Shown: one piece after another, positions 1-6,422 of the stretch
Position numbering within the stretch: position 1 is the stretch's first letter
Layout of the letters: every line of letters starts with the position of its first letter
DNA from: an uncultured Oscillibacter sp.
GTDB lineage: Bacteria; Bacillota; Clostridia; Oscillospirales; Oscillospiraceae
DNA: 11,167 bases
Direction: 5' to 3'
Assembly: GCA_946494635.1 (NCBI GenBank)
Contig: CAMMCS010000049.1
Location: 1 to 11,167, forward strand
Program-made: the position numbers and the translations under genes
The notes under the pieces: model-generated
The model's input: the letters and a program-made list of their open reading frames with translations, nothing else
Told to the model about the DNA's origin: nothing
Databases searched by the model: none

Positions 1-1418
1 ATATCTACTCCGCCGGCGTGGTGCTGTATGAGATGCTCACCGGCCGCCTGCCCTTCGAGGGGGACAGCGCCGTGTCCGTGGCCATCCAGCACCTGAGCTC
101 TATTCCGCTGGCCCCGCGGGAGGTGAATCCAGACATCCCGGAACAGCTGGAGCTGATCTGCCTGAAGGCCATGGCCCCGGATCTGGACAAGCGGTACCCC
201 TCCGCCGATGCCATGATCGCCGATCTGGAGGCCTTCCGGAAAAATCCCGGGGTGAACCTGGATTTTGAGCTCAGTGACCTTCGGGCGGAGGAACCCGACG
301 AGCCTACACAGAAGCTGCACACGCCGCCCACCGGACATCTCGCCCATCGGAACAGCCGGGAGCCTGTCCGGGAGCGCCGCTACGAGGATGACCGCTATGA
401 GGAGAGAGGCCCCTCCCGCCTCAGCGGCGGCAAGAAGGCCGCGCTGATCGCGGGCGGCTCCGTGGTGGTGGTTGTGATTCTGTTCTTCCTGTTCCGGGCC
501 ATCTTTGCCTCCTTTGTACCAGCTGTGCCGGACGTCTACACGGTGCCCACGCTGGTGGGCTTGACGGAACAGCAGGCCAAGGAGCACGCCAGTGTGGCGG
601 ACGGCACCTTCCAGGTGGTGGTGGCCGGGTCTGAGGCCAGCGACGCCCCTGTGGGTGAGATTATCCGCCAGGACCCGGATCCGGAGACGGAGAAGAAGGG
701 TGAGCTGCCCATCTCTATCAACGTCTGGCTCAGCGCCGGCGAGGACGTGGGCACGATGATCAATGTCACCGATATGACCTATGCCCAGGCGGAGATTTAT
801 CTGCGCGACCTGATTGAGGAGTACGAGCTGGTGCTCCAGCCGGAGGAGGAGGCCCAGCAGGACTTCGATGACGAGATAGAGGCCGGCAACATCATATCCA
901 CCACTCCTGCGGAGGAAGAGGCCCTCCACAAGGGGGACACCATCACCTTCGTCATCAGCAAGGGCCCCCCGACGGTGCCGCTGATCGACTGTGAGGGCCA
1001 GGAGCGCAGCTGGGCCGAGGACCAGCTGAAAAATGTCCTGGGCCTGGAGGTTGAGGTCCATGAGGAGGCCAGCGACACGGTACAGGCAGGCTATATCATC
1101 CGCCAGAACCCGGCGGGTACCACTGAGGTGCCCCAGGGCAGCACCGTGGAGCTGTGGGTCAGCACCGGACCGGAGGCGGGAACTGAAACCGGAAGTGGGG
1201 AAGAGTTGATTACTGTACCCCTGCCTACGGACCGGAGCTTCGCAACGATTCTTGTAATCCAGGACGGCGTGGAGATCATGAATGAAACGGTGAACTGCGC
1301 GGAGTATCAGTACAACTATCCGCTGGTGGTGTCCGGCAGCGGCACCTCCTATGTAGAGATTTATGTGGACGGTGACCTCAGCGCCGCCTCCCAAGAGGTG
1401 ACCTTTGGTGGGCTGTGA
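1..1418 (+). CDS. prkC: PASTA-domain Ser/Thr protein kinase (PrkC/PknB type), C-terminal part
   Basis: Partial gene that enters from the left edge; the reading frame is open from base 3 and 471 residues are visible. It begins in kinase subdomain IX (IYSAGVVLYEMLTGRLPF), so the ATP-binding and catalytic loops lie outside the window. The subdomain XI arginine is present in DKRYPSA. After a charged, probably disordered juxtamembrane stretch (about residues 90-143) there is one membrane helix (about 146-168). Three extracellular PASTA repeats follow (about 178-245, 250-322 and 324-392), then a C-terminal beta-rich domain of about 70 residues. PASTA kinases of Firmicutes sense muropeptides or lipid II outside the cell and phosphorylate cell-wall, translation and germination targets inside. 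The stop codon overlaps the start of rsgA, which indicates cotranscription and translational coupling. In many Firmicutes the phosphatase gene prpC lies just upstream; that is not visible here. The family call is secure; the symbol prkC follows Bacillus usage. Confidence 0.95.
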   Translation, partial: IYSAGVVLYEMLTGRLPFEGDSAVSVAIQHLSSIPLAPREVNPDIPEQLELICLKAMAPDLDKRYPSADAMIADLEAFRKNPGVNLDFELSDLRAEEPDEPTQKLHTPPTGHLAHRNSREPVRERRYEDDRYEERGPSRLSGGKKAALIAGGSVVVVVILFFLFRAIFASFVPAVPDVYTVPTLVGLTEQQAKEHASVADGTFQVVVAGSEASDAPVGEIIRQDPDPETEKKGELPISINVWLSAGEDVGTMINVTDMTYAQAEIYLRDLIEEYELVLQPEEEAQQDFDDEIEAGNIISTTPAEEEALHKGDTITFVISKGPPTVPLIDCEGQERSWAEDQLKNVLGLEVEVHEEASDTVQAGYIIRQNPAGTTEVPQGSTVELWVSTGPEAGTETGSGEELITVPLPTDRSFATILVIQDGVEIMNETVNCAEYQYNYPLVVSGSGTSYVEIYVDGDLSAASQEVTFGGL

Positions 1419-2298
1419 GGGACGGATCCAGAAGGCCCTCAGCGGCTTCTACTATGTGAATACCGGCGCTGAGGTCCTCACCTGCCGAGCCCGGGGCAAG
1501 TTCCGAAAGGAGGGCGTCTCCCCCCTGGTGGGGGACTGGGTTGAGGTCCGGGAGCTGGGAAATGGTGAGGGGTTCGTGGAATCCATCCTGCCGCGAAAGA
1601 ATGATTTCACCCGGCCTGCGGTGGCCAACATCGACCAGTTGGTGGTTATCGCCTCCGGGGCCATCCCGAAAACCGACCCGTTCCTGATCGACCGGGTGGC
1701 GTCTATTGCCGCCCTGAAGGGCTGCGATGTGGTGGTACTGCTGAACAAGTGCGACTTGGACAGCGCCGATGACCTGTATGCCATCTACACCGCCGCCGGG
1801 TTCCCCACTCTGCGGGTCAGCGCCGAGACCGGGGAGGGCATCGAGGATCTGAAGCCCTTGATTGCTGGAAAGCTATCTGCCTTTACAGGGAATTCAGGCG
1901 TGGGCAAATCCAGTATTCTGAATGCCTTGGATCCGGAGTTCAATATCCAGGTGGGGGATGTGAGCCAGGCGCTGGGCCGTGGCCGCCACACCACCCGGCA
2001 TGTGGAGCTGTTCCGCCTGAGCTGTGGAGCGGACGTGGTGGACTCCCCGGGCTTCTCTTCCTTTGAGACCGACGAGCTGAACCTGGAATTGAAGCACCAC
2101 CTGCCGGAGACCTTCGTGGAGTTCCGGCCCTACCTGGACCAGTGCCGCTTTGTGGGGTGCAGCCACACCAAAGAGACTGGCTGCGCTGTGCTGGCGGCGG
2201 TGCGGGAAGGGAAGATCCAGAAGAGCCGGCACATGAGTTACATCCGCCTGTACGAGGAGCTGAAGCCCCTCCGGGACTGGCAGGAGAAAAAGAGATAA
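1408..2298 (+). CDS. rsgA: Ribosome small-subunit-dependent GTPase A (RsgA/YloQ)
   Basis: About 296 residues, the usual length for RsgA, a late 30S ribosome-assembly GTPase. The GTPase motifs occur in circularly permuted order, which is diagnostic: NKCD (G4, about residue 113), SAETG (G5, about 138), GNSGVGKSS (G1/Walker A, about 161), GRGRHTT (G2, about 190) and DSPGF (G3, about 212). An N-terminal OB-fold precedes them. A C-terminal zinc site C-x4-C-x-H-x5-C (CRFVGCSHTKETGC) follows. I chose the GTG at 1408 because it lies about 7 bases after the Shine-Dalgarno-like AGAGGTG near 1394-1400. TTG at 1405, one codon upstream, is the alternative. The gene overlaps the kinase gene by 11 bases, and in other Firmicutes RsgA is reported as a substrate of the PASTA kinase. 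The rpe and thiN genes that follow rsgA in Bacillus subtilis are absent; a terminator follows directly. Confidence 0.97.
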   Translation: MGCEGRIQKALSGFYYVNTGAEVLTCRARGKFRKEGVSPLVGDWVEVRELGNGEGFVESILPRKNDFTRPAVANIDQLVVIASGAIPKTDPFLIDRVASIAALKGCDVVVLLNKCDLDSADDLYAIYTAAGFPTLRVSAETGEGIEDLKPLIAGKLSAFTGNSGVGKSSILNALDPEFNIQVGDVSQALGRGRHTTRHVELFRLSCGADVVDSPGFSSFETDELNLELKHHLPETFVEFRPYLDQCRFVGCSHTKETGCAVLAAVREGKIQKSRHMSYIRLYEELKPLRDWQEKKR

Positions 2299-2313
2299 CT
2301 TCAAAACAGAGTA

Positions 2314-2348
2314 TCCCGCCGAGTCCAGTGATTCGGCGGGATTTTTTT
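2314..2348 (+). terminator. Rho-independent terminator of the prkC-rsgA operon
   Basis: A perfect 9-bp stem (TCCCGCCGA at 2314-2322 with TCGGCGGGA at 2333-2341) closes a 10-base loop. It is followed directly by seven T residues (2342-2348) and begins 15 bases after the rsgA stop codon. This is a textbook intrinsic terminator, so the sporulation genes downstream need their own promoter. Confidence 0.92.
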
Positions 2349-2367
2349 GACATCGCAGGGGGAGGCT

Positions 2368-2480
2368 AGGAATGAGGAGTTAGGAGTTAGGAATTGCGGT
2401 GTCCGGCGGAGCCGGACCAATTCAAACCGTTCCGCCGGAGGCAGAACACAGAAATTCCTAATTCCTCATTTCTCATTCCT
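2368..2480. repeat. 113-bp palindromic intergenic element with heptamer-repeat arms (MITE-like)
   Basis: The left arm (2368-2395) and right arm (2453-2480) are 28-bp inverted repeats matching at 24 of 28 positions. Each arm is built from four consecutive 7-bp units of the form AGGAATT, AGGAGTT or AGGAATG. Inside the arms a second perfect 9-bp inverted repeat (2402-2410 with 2431-2439, TCCGGCGGA) surrounds a 20-base centre. The arms are A/T-rich and the inner hairpin G/C-rich, unlike the flanking coding DNA. No protein is encoded. The structure resembles a non-autonomous miniature element or a REP-like palindrome. It lies between the rsgA terminator and the 51-residue membrane protein gene, where it could affect the promoter or leader of the spore-coat genes. 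No flanking target-site duplication was established. A decayed single arm appears at 10535-10561. Confidence 0.7.
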
Positions 2481-2493
2481 AATTGAAGTGCCG

Positions 2494-2522
2494 CACCATT
2501 CCCGCAGAGATGTATATACTGA
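2494..2522 (+). promoter_or_regulatory. Weak candidate sigma-E-like promoter for the spoVM-sipL genes
   Basis: CACCATT at 2494-2500 and TATACTGA at 2515-2522 are spaced by 14 bases, which fits the sigma-E layout (-35 near ATATT, -10 near CATACAAT). The match to the -10 consensus is only partial. It is noted because an intrinsic terminator isolates these genes from rsgA and because the products are expected to be mother-cell, sigma-E-dependent proteins. It is a guess from spacing and context, not a strong motif hit. Confidence 0.2.
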
Positions 2523-2546
2523 GAGTGAGAAAGGGGCGTGGAGCGT

Positions 2547-2702
2547 ATGTTTCGCAGAGGCGGCGGATGCTGGATCCTGGGCATCTGCGCGGCGGCACTG
2601 GGTGCGGGCATCCTGATCGCGGCCATTTTCCCGGTGGGGGCGCTGATGTTTCTGGTGGCGTTTTTGCTGATTGCCTGCGGCTGCGCCTGCTGCCGGCGCT
2701 AG
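2547..2702 (+). CDS. Small 51-residue membrane protein with Cys-rich tail, upstream of spoVM
   Basis: A 51-codon frame starts at ATG 2547 and ends with TAG. GGAG at 2540-2543 or AAGGGG near 2531-2535 can serve as ribosome binding site. The N-terminus is short and basic (MFRRGGG). Almost all the rest is hydrophobic and forms one long or two short membrane helices: about residues 9-27, then a Phe-Pro-Val turn at 28-30, then about 31-43. The end is unusual, CGCACCRR, with four cysteines within six residues, six in the whole protein. Codons end mostly in G or C, like the surrounding genes. The spoVM-like gene starts 16 bases after its stop behind a good Shine-Dalgarno site, so the two are very likely cotranscribed. 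I do not recognise a named family. Its position suggests a sporulation-related membrane protein, which is inference from neighbours only. Confidence 0.75.
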   Translation: MFRRGGGCWILGICAAALGAGILIAAIFPVGALMFLVAFLLIACGCACCRR

Positions 2703-2718
2703 AAAGGAGTCATTGACG

Positions 2719-2793
2719 ATGCGTATTGTAGTGTGGAAGTCCCCCAAGGCTCTCAGCGGGATCCTGCGGAAGCTGTTCAAGATCTCGGCATAA
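2719..2793 (+). CDS. spoVM: SpoVM, spore-coat membrane-anchoring peptide (24 residues)
   Basis: A 24-codon frame from ATG 2719 has an excellent ribosome binding site (AAAGGAGT at 2703-2710, 8-base spacing). It begins MRIVVWKSPKALSGILRK. Against Bacillus subtilis SpoVM (26 residues, recalled from memory) it aligns without gaps and keeps K7, P9, K10, L12, G14, I15 and R17. Pro9 and Ile15 are known from Bacillus genetics to matter for localisation and function. SpoVM is an amphipathic peptide made in the mother cell. It inserts shallowly into the convex outer forespore membrane and recruits and anchors SpoIVA. The context fits well: sipL follows, spoIVA lies 4.7 kb away, and in B. subtilis spoVM is also found near prkC-rsgA. 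The peptide is two residues shorter than in Bacillus and lacks the charged end. Its size means it is easily left out of annotations. Confidence 0.88.
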   Translation: MRIVVWKSPKALSGILRKLFKISA

Positions 2794-2861
2794 CCGGTCC
2801 CGGCCAGGCATACAGTGTCAGCAGAGCGAGACTCCGCGGGCATCTGCGGCGGCGCATGTGG

Positions 2862-2884
2862 GCGGAAGAGGCGGCCTCTTCCGC
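2862..2884 (+). promoter_or_regulatory. Perfect hairpin in the spoVM-sipL intergenic leader
   Basis: GCGGAAGAGG (2862-2871) and CCTCTTCCGC (2875-2884) form a perfect 10-bp stem with a CGG loop. It lies in the 153-base gap between spoVM and sipL. No T-run follows, so it is not a standard terminator. It could be an attenuator, a transcript-end stabiliser for the spoVM message, or an RNase processing site. The rest of the gap (2794-2946) is G/C-rich and I see no gene in it. An in-frame ATG at 2815 would extend sipL by 44 residues but lacks a ribosome binding site. Confidence 0.5.
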
Positions 2885-2946
2885 TCCGCGGCCGTTTCCA
2901 GGCGGCGGTCCTCGGAGGACAACGGCCGGGAAAGGAAGGGCGAACC

Positions 2947-4485
2947 ATGGAACTGGAATTGAAAAAGACCTGCCTCGATGCCTATGAGGCAGGAGGCGAG
3001 CTGACGCTGACGCAGGAGGAGACAGCGGAGACCATCGTGCCGGACTACTGTCCGGACATCGCGCGGATCATCGAGACCGCCGGCCGGGTGGAGCTCCATA
3101 CCCGGGAGGTCAGGGACGCCCGTGGATCGGTGTCCGGAGCTGTCCGGGTGACGGTGCTGTACACCCCGGAGGGAGAGGGAGGCATCCGCACCCTGGAATT
3201 CGCCATGCCTTTCACCGCGGAGACGGAGGGCAGGGCCCTGCCGGAGTGCGCGGCGCTGCTGGCAGAGACGGCCCCGGAATTCCTGGAGACCCGGATGCTG
3301 AATCCTCGGAAGGTGTTCACCCACTGCAAGCTGGTGACACGCCTCACGGCGTTTGTGAAAAAGCCCCTGTGCTTCACCACAGATGTGGAGGCTGGAGAGG
3401 ATCTGCGGGTGGAGAAGAAGCGGGAGACCCAGCATGCGGTGCTGCTGACCCATATTGCGGAAAAGGATTTCACCTTTTCCGGCCAGATGGACCTCTCTCC
3501 GGGCCGGGAGGGCGCGGCGGAGATCCTGACCCATCAGGCCGATGGCACGGTGACAGAGGTCAAGGTGGTTGGCAACAAGCTGGTCTTTAAGGGGATCTTC
3601 AATGTGAACCTGCTGTATCGAACGGCGGACGGCCGCTGCTGCGCCGCCTCCGGCGAGCTTCCCTTTTCCCAGATCCTGGAGGTGGAGGGCGCAGCCGAGG
3701 GGGGGGAGCCCACCGTGCAGCTGCAAATCACCGGCGCGGAGGCGCAGATCGACGGCGGGGATGATGAGGGCCGGGAGATCGCGGTGACGCTGTATCTACA
3801 CGCCACGGCCCTGCTGCGCCAGAGCCAGGAGCTGACCCTGCTCAGTGATCTGTACTCCACCGCCTATGACCTGTCCTACGAGGCTGAGCCCCTGGAGTTT
3901 ACCGGCTTCCGCCAGCAGCTGACCCGGCGGCAGGCGGTGCGGGAGGTATTGGAGATCGGCGTGGTGGCGGAGTCCGTCCTGGCGGTGTCTGTCACCTGCG
4001 GGGCAGTATCCGTCAGTCGGGAGGGGGAGGCGACCCTCCTGCGGACAGCGGCCCTGGTTCGGGCACTGTATCTGGACGAGGGGGGCGCGCCGCTGGTGGC
4101 AGAGCGGAGCGTGGACGTCTCCTGCCAGCTGGAGCTACCGGAGGGCTGTCGTGTCTCCGCCCGGGCCGCCTGCCGGTCGGAGGTCCAGGGGACACTGGCA
4201 GACCGGGGCATTGAAGTCCGCTTCCCGGTGGAATTCCAGGCAGAGGCGGAGAAGAGCGTACGGCGGGTGTGTGTATCCGGGGGAAAAATCGACACGGAGT
4301 CCCCCAAGGATCTGGCGGGAGCGCCGTCCCTGGTACTGAGAAGCCTGGGCCGGCAGGAGACCGCCTGGGACCTGGCAAAGCGATATAACACCACCATCCC
4401 GGTGATTCTGGCGGCCAACCAGCTGGAGGCGGAGCAGGAGATTCCCGCGGATCAGCTGCTGCTGATTCCCCGGAAGCGGGCTTGA
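2947..4485 (+). CDS. sipL: SipL-like SpoIVA-interacting protein (SPOCS/DUF3794 repeats plus LysM)
   Basis: 512 residues from ATG 2947, preceded by AAGGAAGGG about 6 bases upstream. This start gives MELELKKTCLDAYEAGGE, typical of the family. The protein has SPOCS (DUF3794) beta-rich units: the first at about residues 28-130 (IVPDYCPDIARIIETAGRV), the second at about 190-275 (ILTHQADGTVTEVKVVGNKL) and a diverged third at about 350-450. A C-terminal LysM domain covers about 465-510 (QETAWDLAKRYNTTIPVILAAN). This architecture and length match SipL of Clostridioides difficile, a mother-cell protein that binds the ATPase SpoIVA, largely through its LysM domain, and is needed for coat attachment around the forespore. 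There is no signal peptide or membrane helix, consistent with a cytoplasmic role in the mother cell; here LysM would be a protein-binding module rather than a peptidoglycan binder. It lies downstream of spoVM, and spoIVA is in the same window. The symbol is by analogy with C. difficile. Confidence 0.88.
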   Translation: MELELKKTCLDAYEAGGELTLTQEETAETIVPDYCPDIARIIETAGRVELHTREVRDARGSVSGAVRVTVLYTPEGEGGIRTLEFAMPFTAETEGRALPECAALLAETAPEFLETRMLNPRKVFTHCKLVTRLTAFVKKPLCFTTDVEAGEDLRVEKKRETQHAVLLTHIAEKDFTFSGQMDLSPGREGAAEILTHQADGTVTEVKVVGNKLVFKGIFNVNLLYRTADGRCCAASGELPFSQILEVEGAAEGGEPTVQLQITGAEAQIDGGDDEGREIAVTLYLHATALLRQSQELTLLSDLYSTAYDLSYEAEPLEFTGFRQQLTRRQAVREVLEIGVVAESVLAVSVTCGAVSVSREGEATLLRTAALVRALYLDEGGAPLVAERSVDVSCQLELPEGCRVSARAACRSEVQGTLADRGIEVRFPVEFQAEAEKSVRRVCVSGGKIDTESPKDLAGAPSLVLRSLGRQETAWDLAKRYNTTIPVILAANQLEAEQEIPADQLLLIPRKRA

Positions 4486-4510
4486 GCCCTTTTGATAGAT
4501 CCAGCGGCCC

Positions 4511-4726
4511 ATGGCAGACTGGAAAAAGGCCGTGGGTTCCGGCCCGTTCCGTCCGCCCTTTGGGAAGAGGAGGCGCCGATGCCGGACTTTGCGGCGCGTG
4601 TGGCGGGTGCCTCTGCCCCTGGAGCTGTTGTATATGCTGGCGGACTTCGCCACGTCCCGGGCCGCCGGTATGCTGGCCTTTGGAAAGAGCGGCCTGTCCG
4701 TCCCCCAAAATCCGGGACGGAACTAG
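4511..4726 (+). CDS. Possible small basic protein (71 residues), unknown function
   Basis: A 71-codon frame begins at ATG 4511, 25 bases after the sipL stop, and ends with TAG, 55 bases before the terminator at 4782. About three quarters of its codons end in G or C, fitting the coding pattern of the window better than the other two frames of the same stretch. The first half is very basic (KRRRRCRTLRRVWRV). The second half is mildly hydrophobic (LPLELLYMLADFATS). Against it, no convincing Shine-Dalgarno sequence precedes ATG 4511. Another frame has an ATG at 4580 behind GAGGAGG, but its product looks less protein-like. I recognise no family. If real, it would be the last gene of the spoVM-sipL unit; otherwise the 4486-4781 stretch is simply a long 3' region. 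Confidence 0.35.
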   Translation: MADWKKAVGSGPFRPPFGKRRRRCRTLRRVWRVPLPLELLYMLADFATSRAAGMLAFGKSGLSVPQNPGRN

Positions 4727-4781
4727 GCTGAATGGCGGCGGATCCTGCCAGTTCCGGCCCAAATCAGGCCAACAAGAGAAC

Positions 4782-4814
4782 AAAAGAGCGGAGCTGTATG
4801 CTCCGCTCTTTTTT
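4782..4814. terminator. Bidirectional intrinsic terminator between the sipL unit and the transporter genes
   Basis: A perfect 13-bp stem (4782-4794 with 4800-4812, core AGAGCGGAGC) has a 5-base loop and T-tract to 4814. The stem carries A residues on one side and T residues on the other, so it works in both directions. It can end transcription of sipL from the left and of the convergent ABC-transporter genes from the right, whose last stop codon lies 16 bases away. Confidence 0.92.
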
Positions 4815-4829
4815 GCGCCGTATGAGTGA

Positions 4830-5615
4830 TCATCCCTCAGAATACCGGGAGAGGAACTGGCGGGTCCGCTCCTCCCGGGGGTGCTCGATGACCTGGCGGG
4901 CATCGCCCTGCTCCACGATGACGCCGCCGTCCATGAAGATCACCTGATCCGCCACGTCCCGGGCGAAGGCCATCTCATGGGTGACGATGATCATGGTGGT
5001 CCGCTGCTCCGCCAGCTCCCGGATGACCCGCAGCACCTCACCGGTGAGCTCCGGGTCCAGGGCGGAGGTGGGCTCGTCAAAGCAGAGGATGTCCGGGTGC
5101 AGCGCCAGGGCCCGGGCGATGGCCACCCGCTGCTGCTGCCCGCCGGAGAGCTGGCTGGGGTAGTGGTCCGCCCGCTCGCTGAGGCCCATCTTCGCCAGCA
5201 GCTCCCGGCCGTCCGCCTGGATGTCCTCCAGGATCTTTTTCTTGTTCTCCTTGAAGTCCGGCTGCTCCTGGGCCAGCAGCTCCCGGGCCAGGGTGACGTT
5301 TTTCAGGGCCGTGTACTGGGGGAACAGGTTGAAGGACTGGAACACCAGCCCGAAGTGGAGCCGCTTTTTCCGCACCTCGCTCTCCCGCTGGGTGGCGGGG
5401 TCGGCGGCGTCGAAGATCAGATTGCCGGCCACGGAGATGGTGCCCTGGTCCGGCTTCTCCAGGAAATTCAGGCACCGCAGCAGGGTGGTCTTGCCGGAGC
5501 CGGAGGAGCCGATGATGGCCAGGGCCTGGCCCTGCTCCAGGTCAAAGCTGATATCCTCCAGCACCCGGGTGGCGCCGAAGTGCTTTTCAATGTGATGTAC
5601 TTCCAGAATTGCCAT
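4830..5615 (-). CDS. Polar amino-acid ABC transporter, ATP-binding protein (GlnQ/HisP type)
   Basis: 261 residues. It energises uptake by the neighbouring permease at the inner face of the membrane. It shows Walker A GSSGSGKTT (36-44), the Q-loop in VFQSFNLFPQ (Gln93), the ABC signature LSGGQQQR (156-163), Walker B ILCFDEPTSALD (176-187, catalytic Glu181) and the switch histidine in VTHE (His213). The sequence and length are those of the PAAT family of polar amino-acid importers (GlnQ, HisP, ArtP). A stretch at about 118-135 is slightly longer and more charged than in GlnQ, as is common in Clostridia. The ATG is preceded by AAGGAGGG at 9-base spacing, which overlaps the permease stop codon, so translation of the two is probably coupled. 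It is the last gene of a three-gene minus-strand operon and ends at the shared terminator at 4782-4814. Substrate cannot be read from this subunit. Confidence 0.95.
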   Translation of the reverse strand: MAILEVHHIEKHFGATRVLEDISFDLEQGQALAIIGSSGSGKTTLLRCLNFLEKPDQGTISVAGNLIFDAADPATQRESEVRKKRLHFGLVFQSFNLFPQYTALKNVTLARELLAQEQPDFKENKKKILEDIQADGRELLAKMGLSERADHYPSQLSGGQQQRVAIARALALHPDILCFDEPTSALDPELTGEVLRVIRELAEQRTTMIIVTHEMAFARDVADQVIFMDGGVIVEQGDARQVIEHPREERTRQFLSRYSEG

Positions 5616-5630
5616 ACAGCGTTTCCCTCC

Positions 5631-6320
5631 TTACTGAAAGAAGTCCAGCTTCTTTTCCAGCTTGCCCAGCAGCACGGTGACGATGCCGCTGAAGGCCAGA
5701 TAGTAGACAGCGGTGAAGAACAGGGGCCACACCAGGCCGGAAATGCCGGAGTTGCCCTTCATGAAGGACTCGCCCATCCAGATGACCTCCTGCAGAGCAA
5801 TGACCCGGGCCAGGGAGGTGTCCTTCACCAGCGTGATGATCTCATTGGAGATGGGGGGGACGATGCGCTTGATCATCTGCAGCAGGGTGATGTGGCGGAA
5901 GATCTGGGCCTTGGTCATGCCCAGCACCTGGCCCGCCTCCTGCTGGCCTTTGGGCACCCCCTGGATGCCGCCCCGGTAGATCTCGGAGAAGTAGCAGGCG
6001 TAGTTGATGATGAAGGCCACGCACACGGCCAGCATGCGGCCATTTTCACCGCTGGGCCAGGTGAACCACTCCTTCATACCGGGCACATAGAACAGGGCGA
6101 TGATCTGCAGCACCAGGGGCGTTCCCCGGATGACCCAGACCACCAGGCGGGTTAGCCACCGCAGGGGAGGGATACGGCTCATGGAGCCGAAGCTGATAAC
6201 CAGACCCAGGGGCAGCGCGCCGATGAGGGTGATGAAGAACAGCTGAAGGGTCTTGAGAAAACCGCTGTTCAGGGCGGACAGCACGGTCTGGAACGTGCTG
6301 GAGGTGAAAAATTCGATCAT
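5631..6320 (-). CDS. Polar amino-acid ABC transporter, permease protein (GlnP/HisM type)
   Basis: 229 residues, the usual size for a PAAT-family membrane subunit. Hydrophobic segments lie at about 22-45, 57-79, 96-112, 166-181 and 196-219, giving five predicted helices. The cytoplasmic EAA loop that docks on the ATPase is at about 127-148 (EAGQVLGMTKAQIFRHITLL). The usual I-x-L-P-Q end of this loop here reads ITLLQ, so the common proline is replaced by leucine. RGTPL (65-69), typical of this family, is present. With no second permease gene in the operon, it probably forms a homodimeric channel. The start has GAGAGGA about 7 bases upstream. The gene sits between the binding-protein gene (103-base gap holding a hairpin) and the ATPase gene (15-base gap). 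Confidence 0.94.
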   Translation of the reverse strand: MIEFFTSSTFQTVLSALNSGFLKTLQLFFITLIGALPLGLVISFGSMSRIPPLRWLTRLVVWVIRGTPLVLQIIALFYVPGMKEWFTWPSGENGRMLAVCVAFIINYACYFSEIYRGGIQGVPKGQQEAGQVLGMTKAQIFRHITLLQMIKRIVPPISNEIITLVKDTSLARVIALQEVIWMGESFMKGNSGISGLVWPLFFTAVYYLAFSGIVTVLLGKLEKKLDFFQ

Positions 6321-6365
6321 GGTATCGTCCTCTCAAGGTCAGTGTGATGGAGGGGAGAGCCGCCG

Positions 6366-6398
6366 AAAAGCAGAGCGCGCAGCGCGCGCTCTGCTTTT
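6366..6398 (-). terminator. Intra-operon hairpin between binding-protein and permease genes (partial terminator or stabiliser)
   Basis: A perfect 15-bp stem (6366-6380 with 6384-6398) with a three-base loop lies 25 bases after the binding-protein stop codon. Read on the minus strand it ends in only four T residues, so termination should be incomplete. Hairpins in this position are known from other ABC importer operons. They let the binding protein be made in excess over the membrane subunits, by partial termination or by protecting the upstream message from 3' decay. Confidence 0.75.
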
Positions 6399-6422
6399 GG
6401 TTGGTGTTCGCAGGGCAGAGGG

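Noticed and set aside
2815..2946. Upstream extension of sipL by 44 residues
   Set aside because: The added residues are Arg/Gly-rich and unlike the family N-terminus. They cover a hairpin, and ATG 2947 has a good ribosome binding site.
2818..3726. Minus-strand open frame (302 codons) opposite sipL
   Set aside because: Antisense shadow; the sipL frame carries SPOCS and LysM features and a good start site.
4482..4829. 115-codon plus-strand frame after sipL
   Set aside because: It runs through the bidirectional terminator, has poor third-position bias and a Cys/Trp/Pro-rich composition typical of a shifted frame.
4881..6155. Long plus-strand open frame (424 codons) opposite the ABC ATPase and permease
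   Set aside because: It spans two well-supported minus-strand genes and the gap between them, has no ribosome binding site and no recognisable domain.
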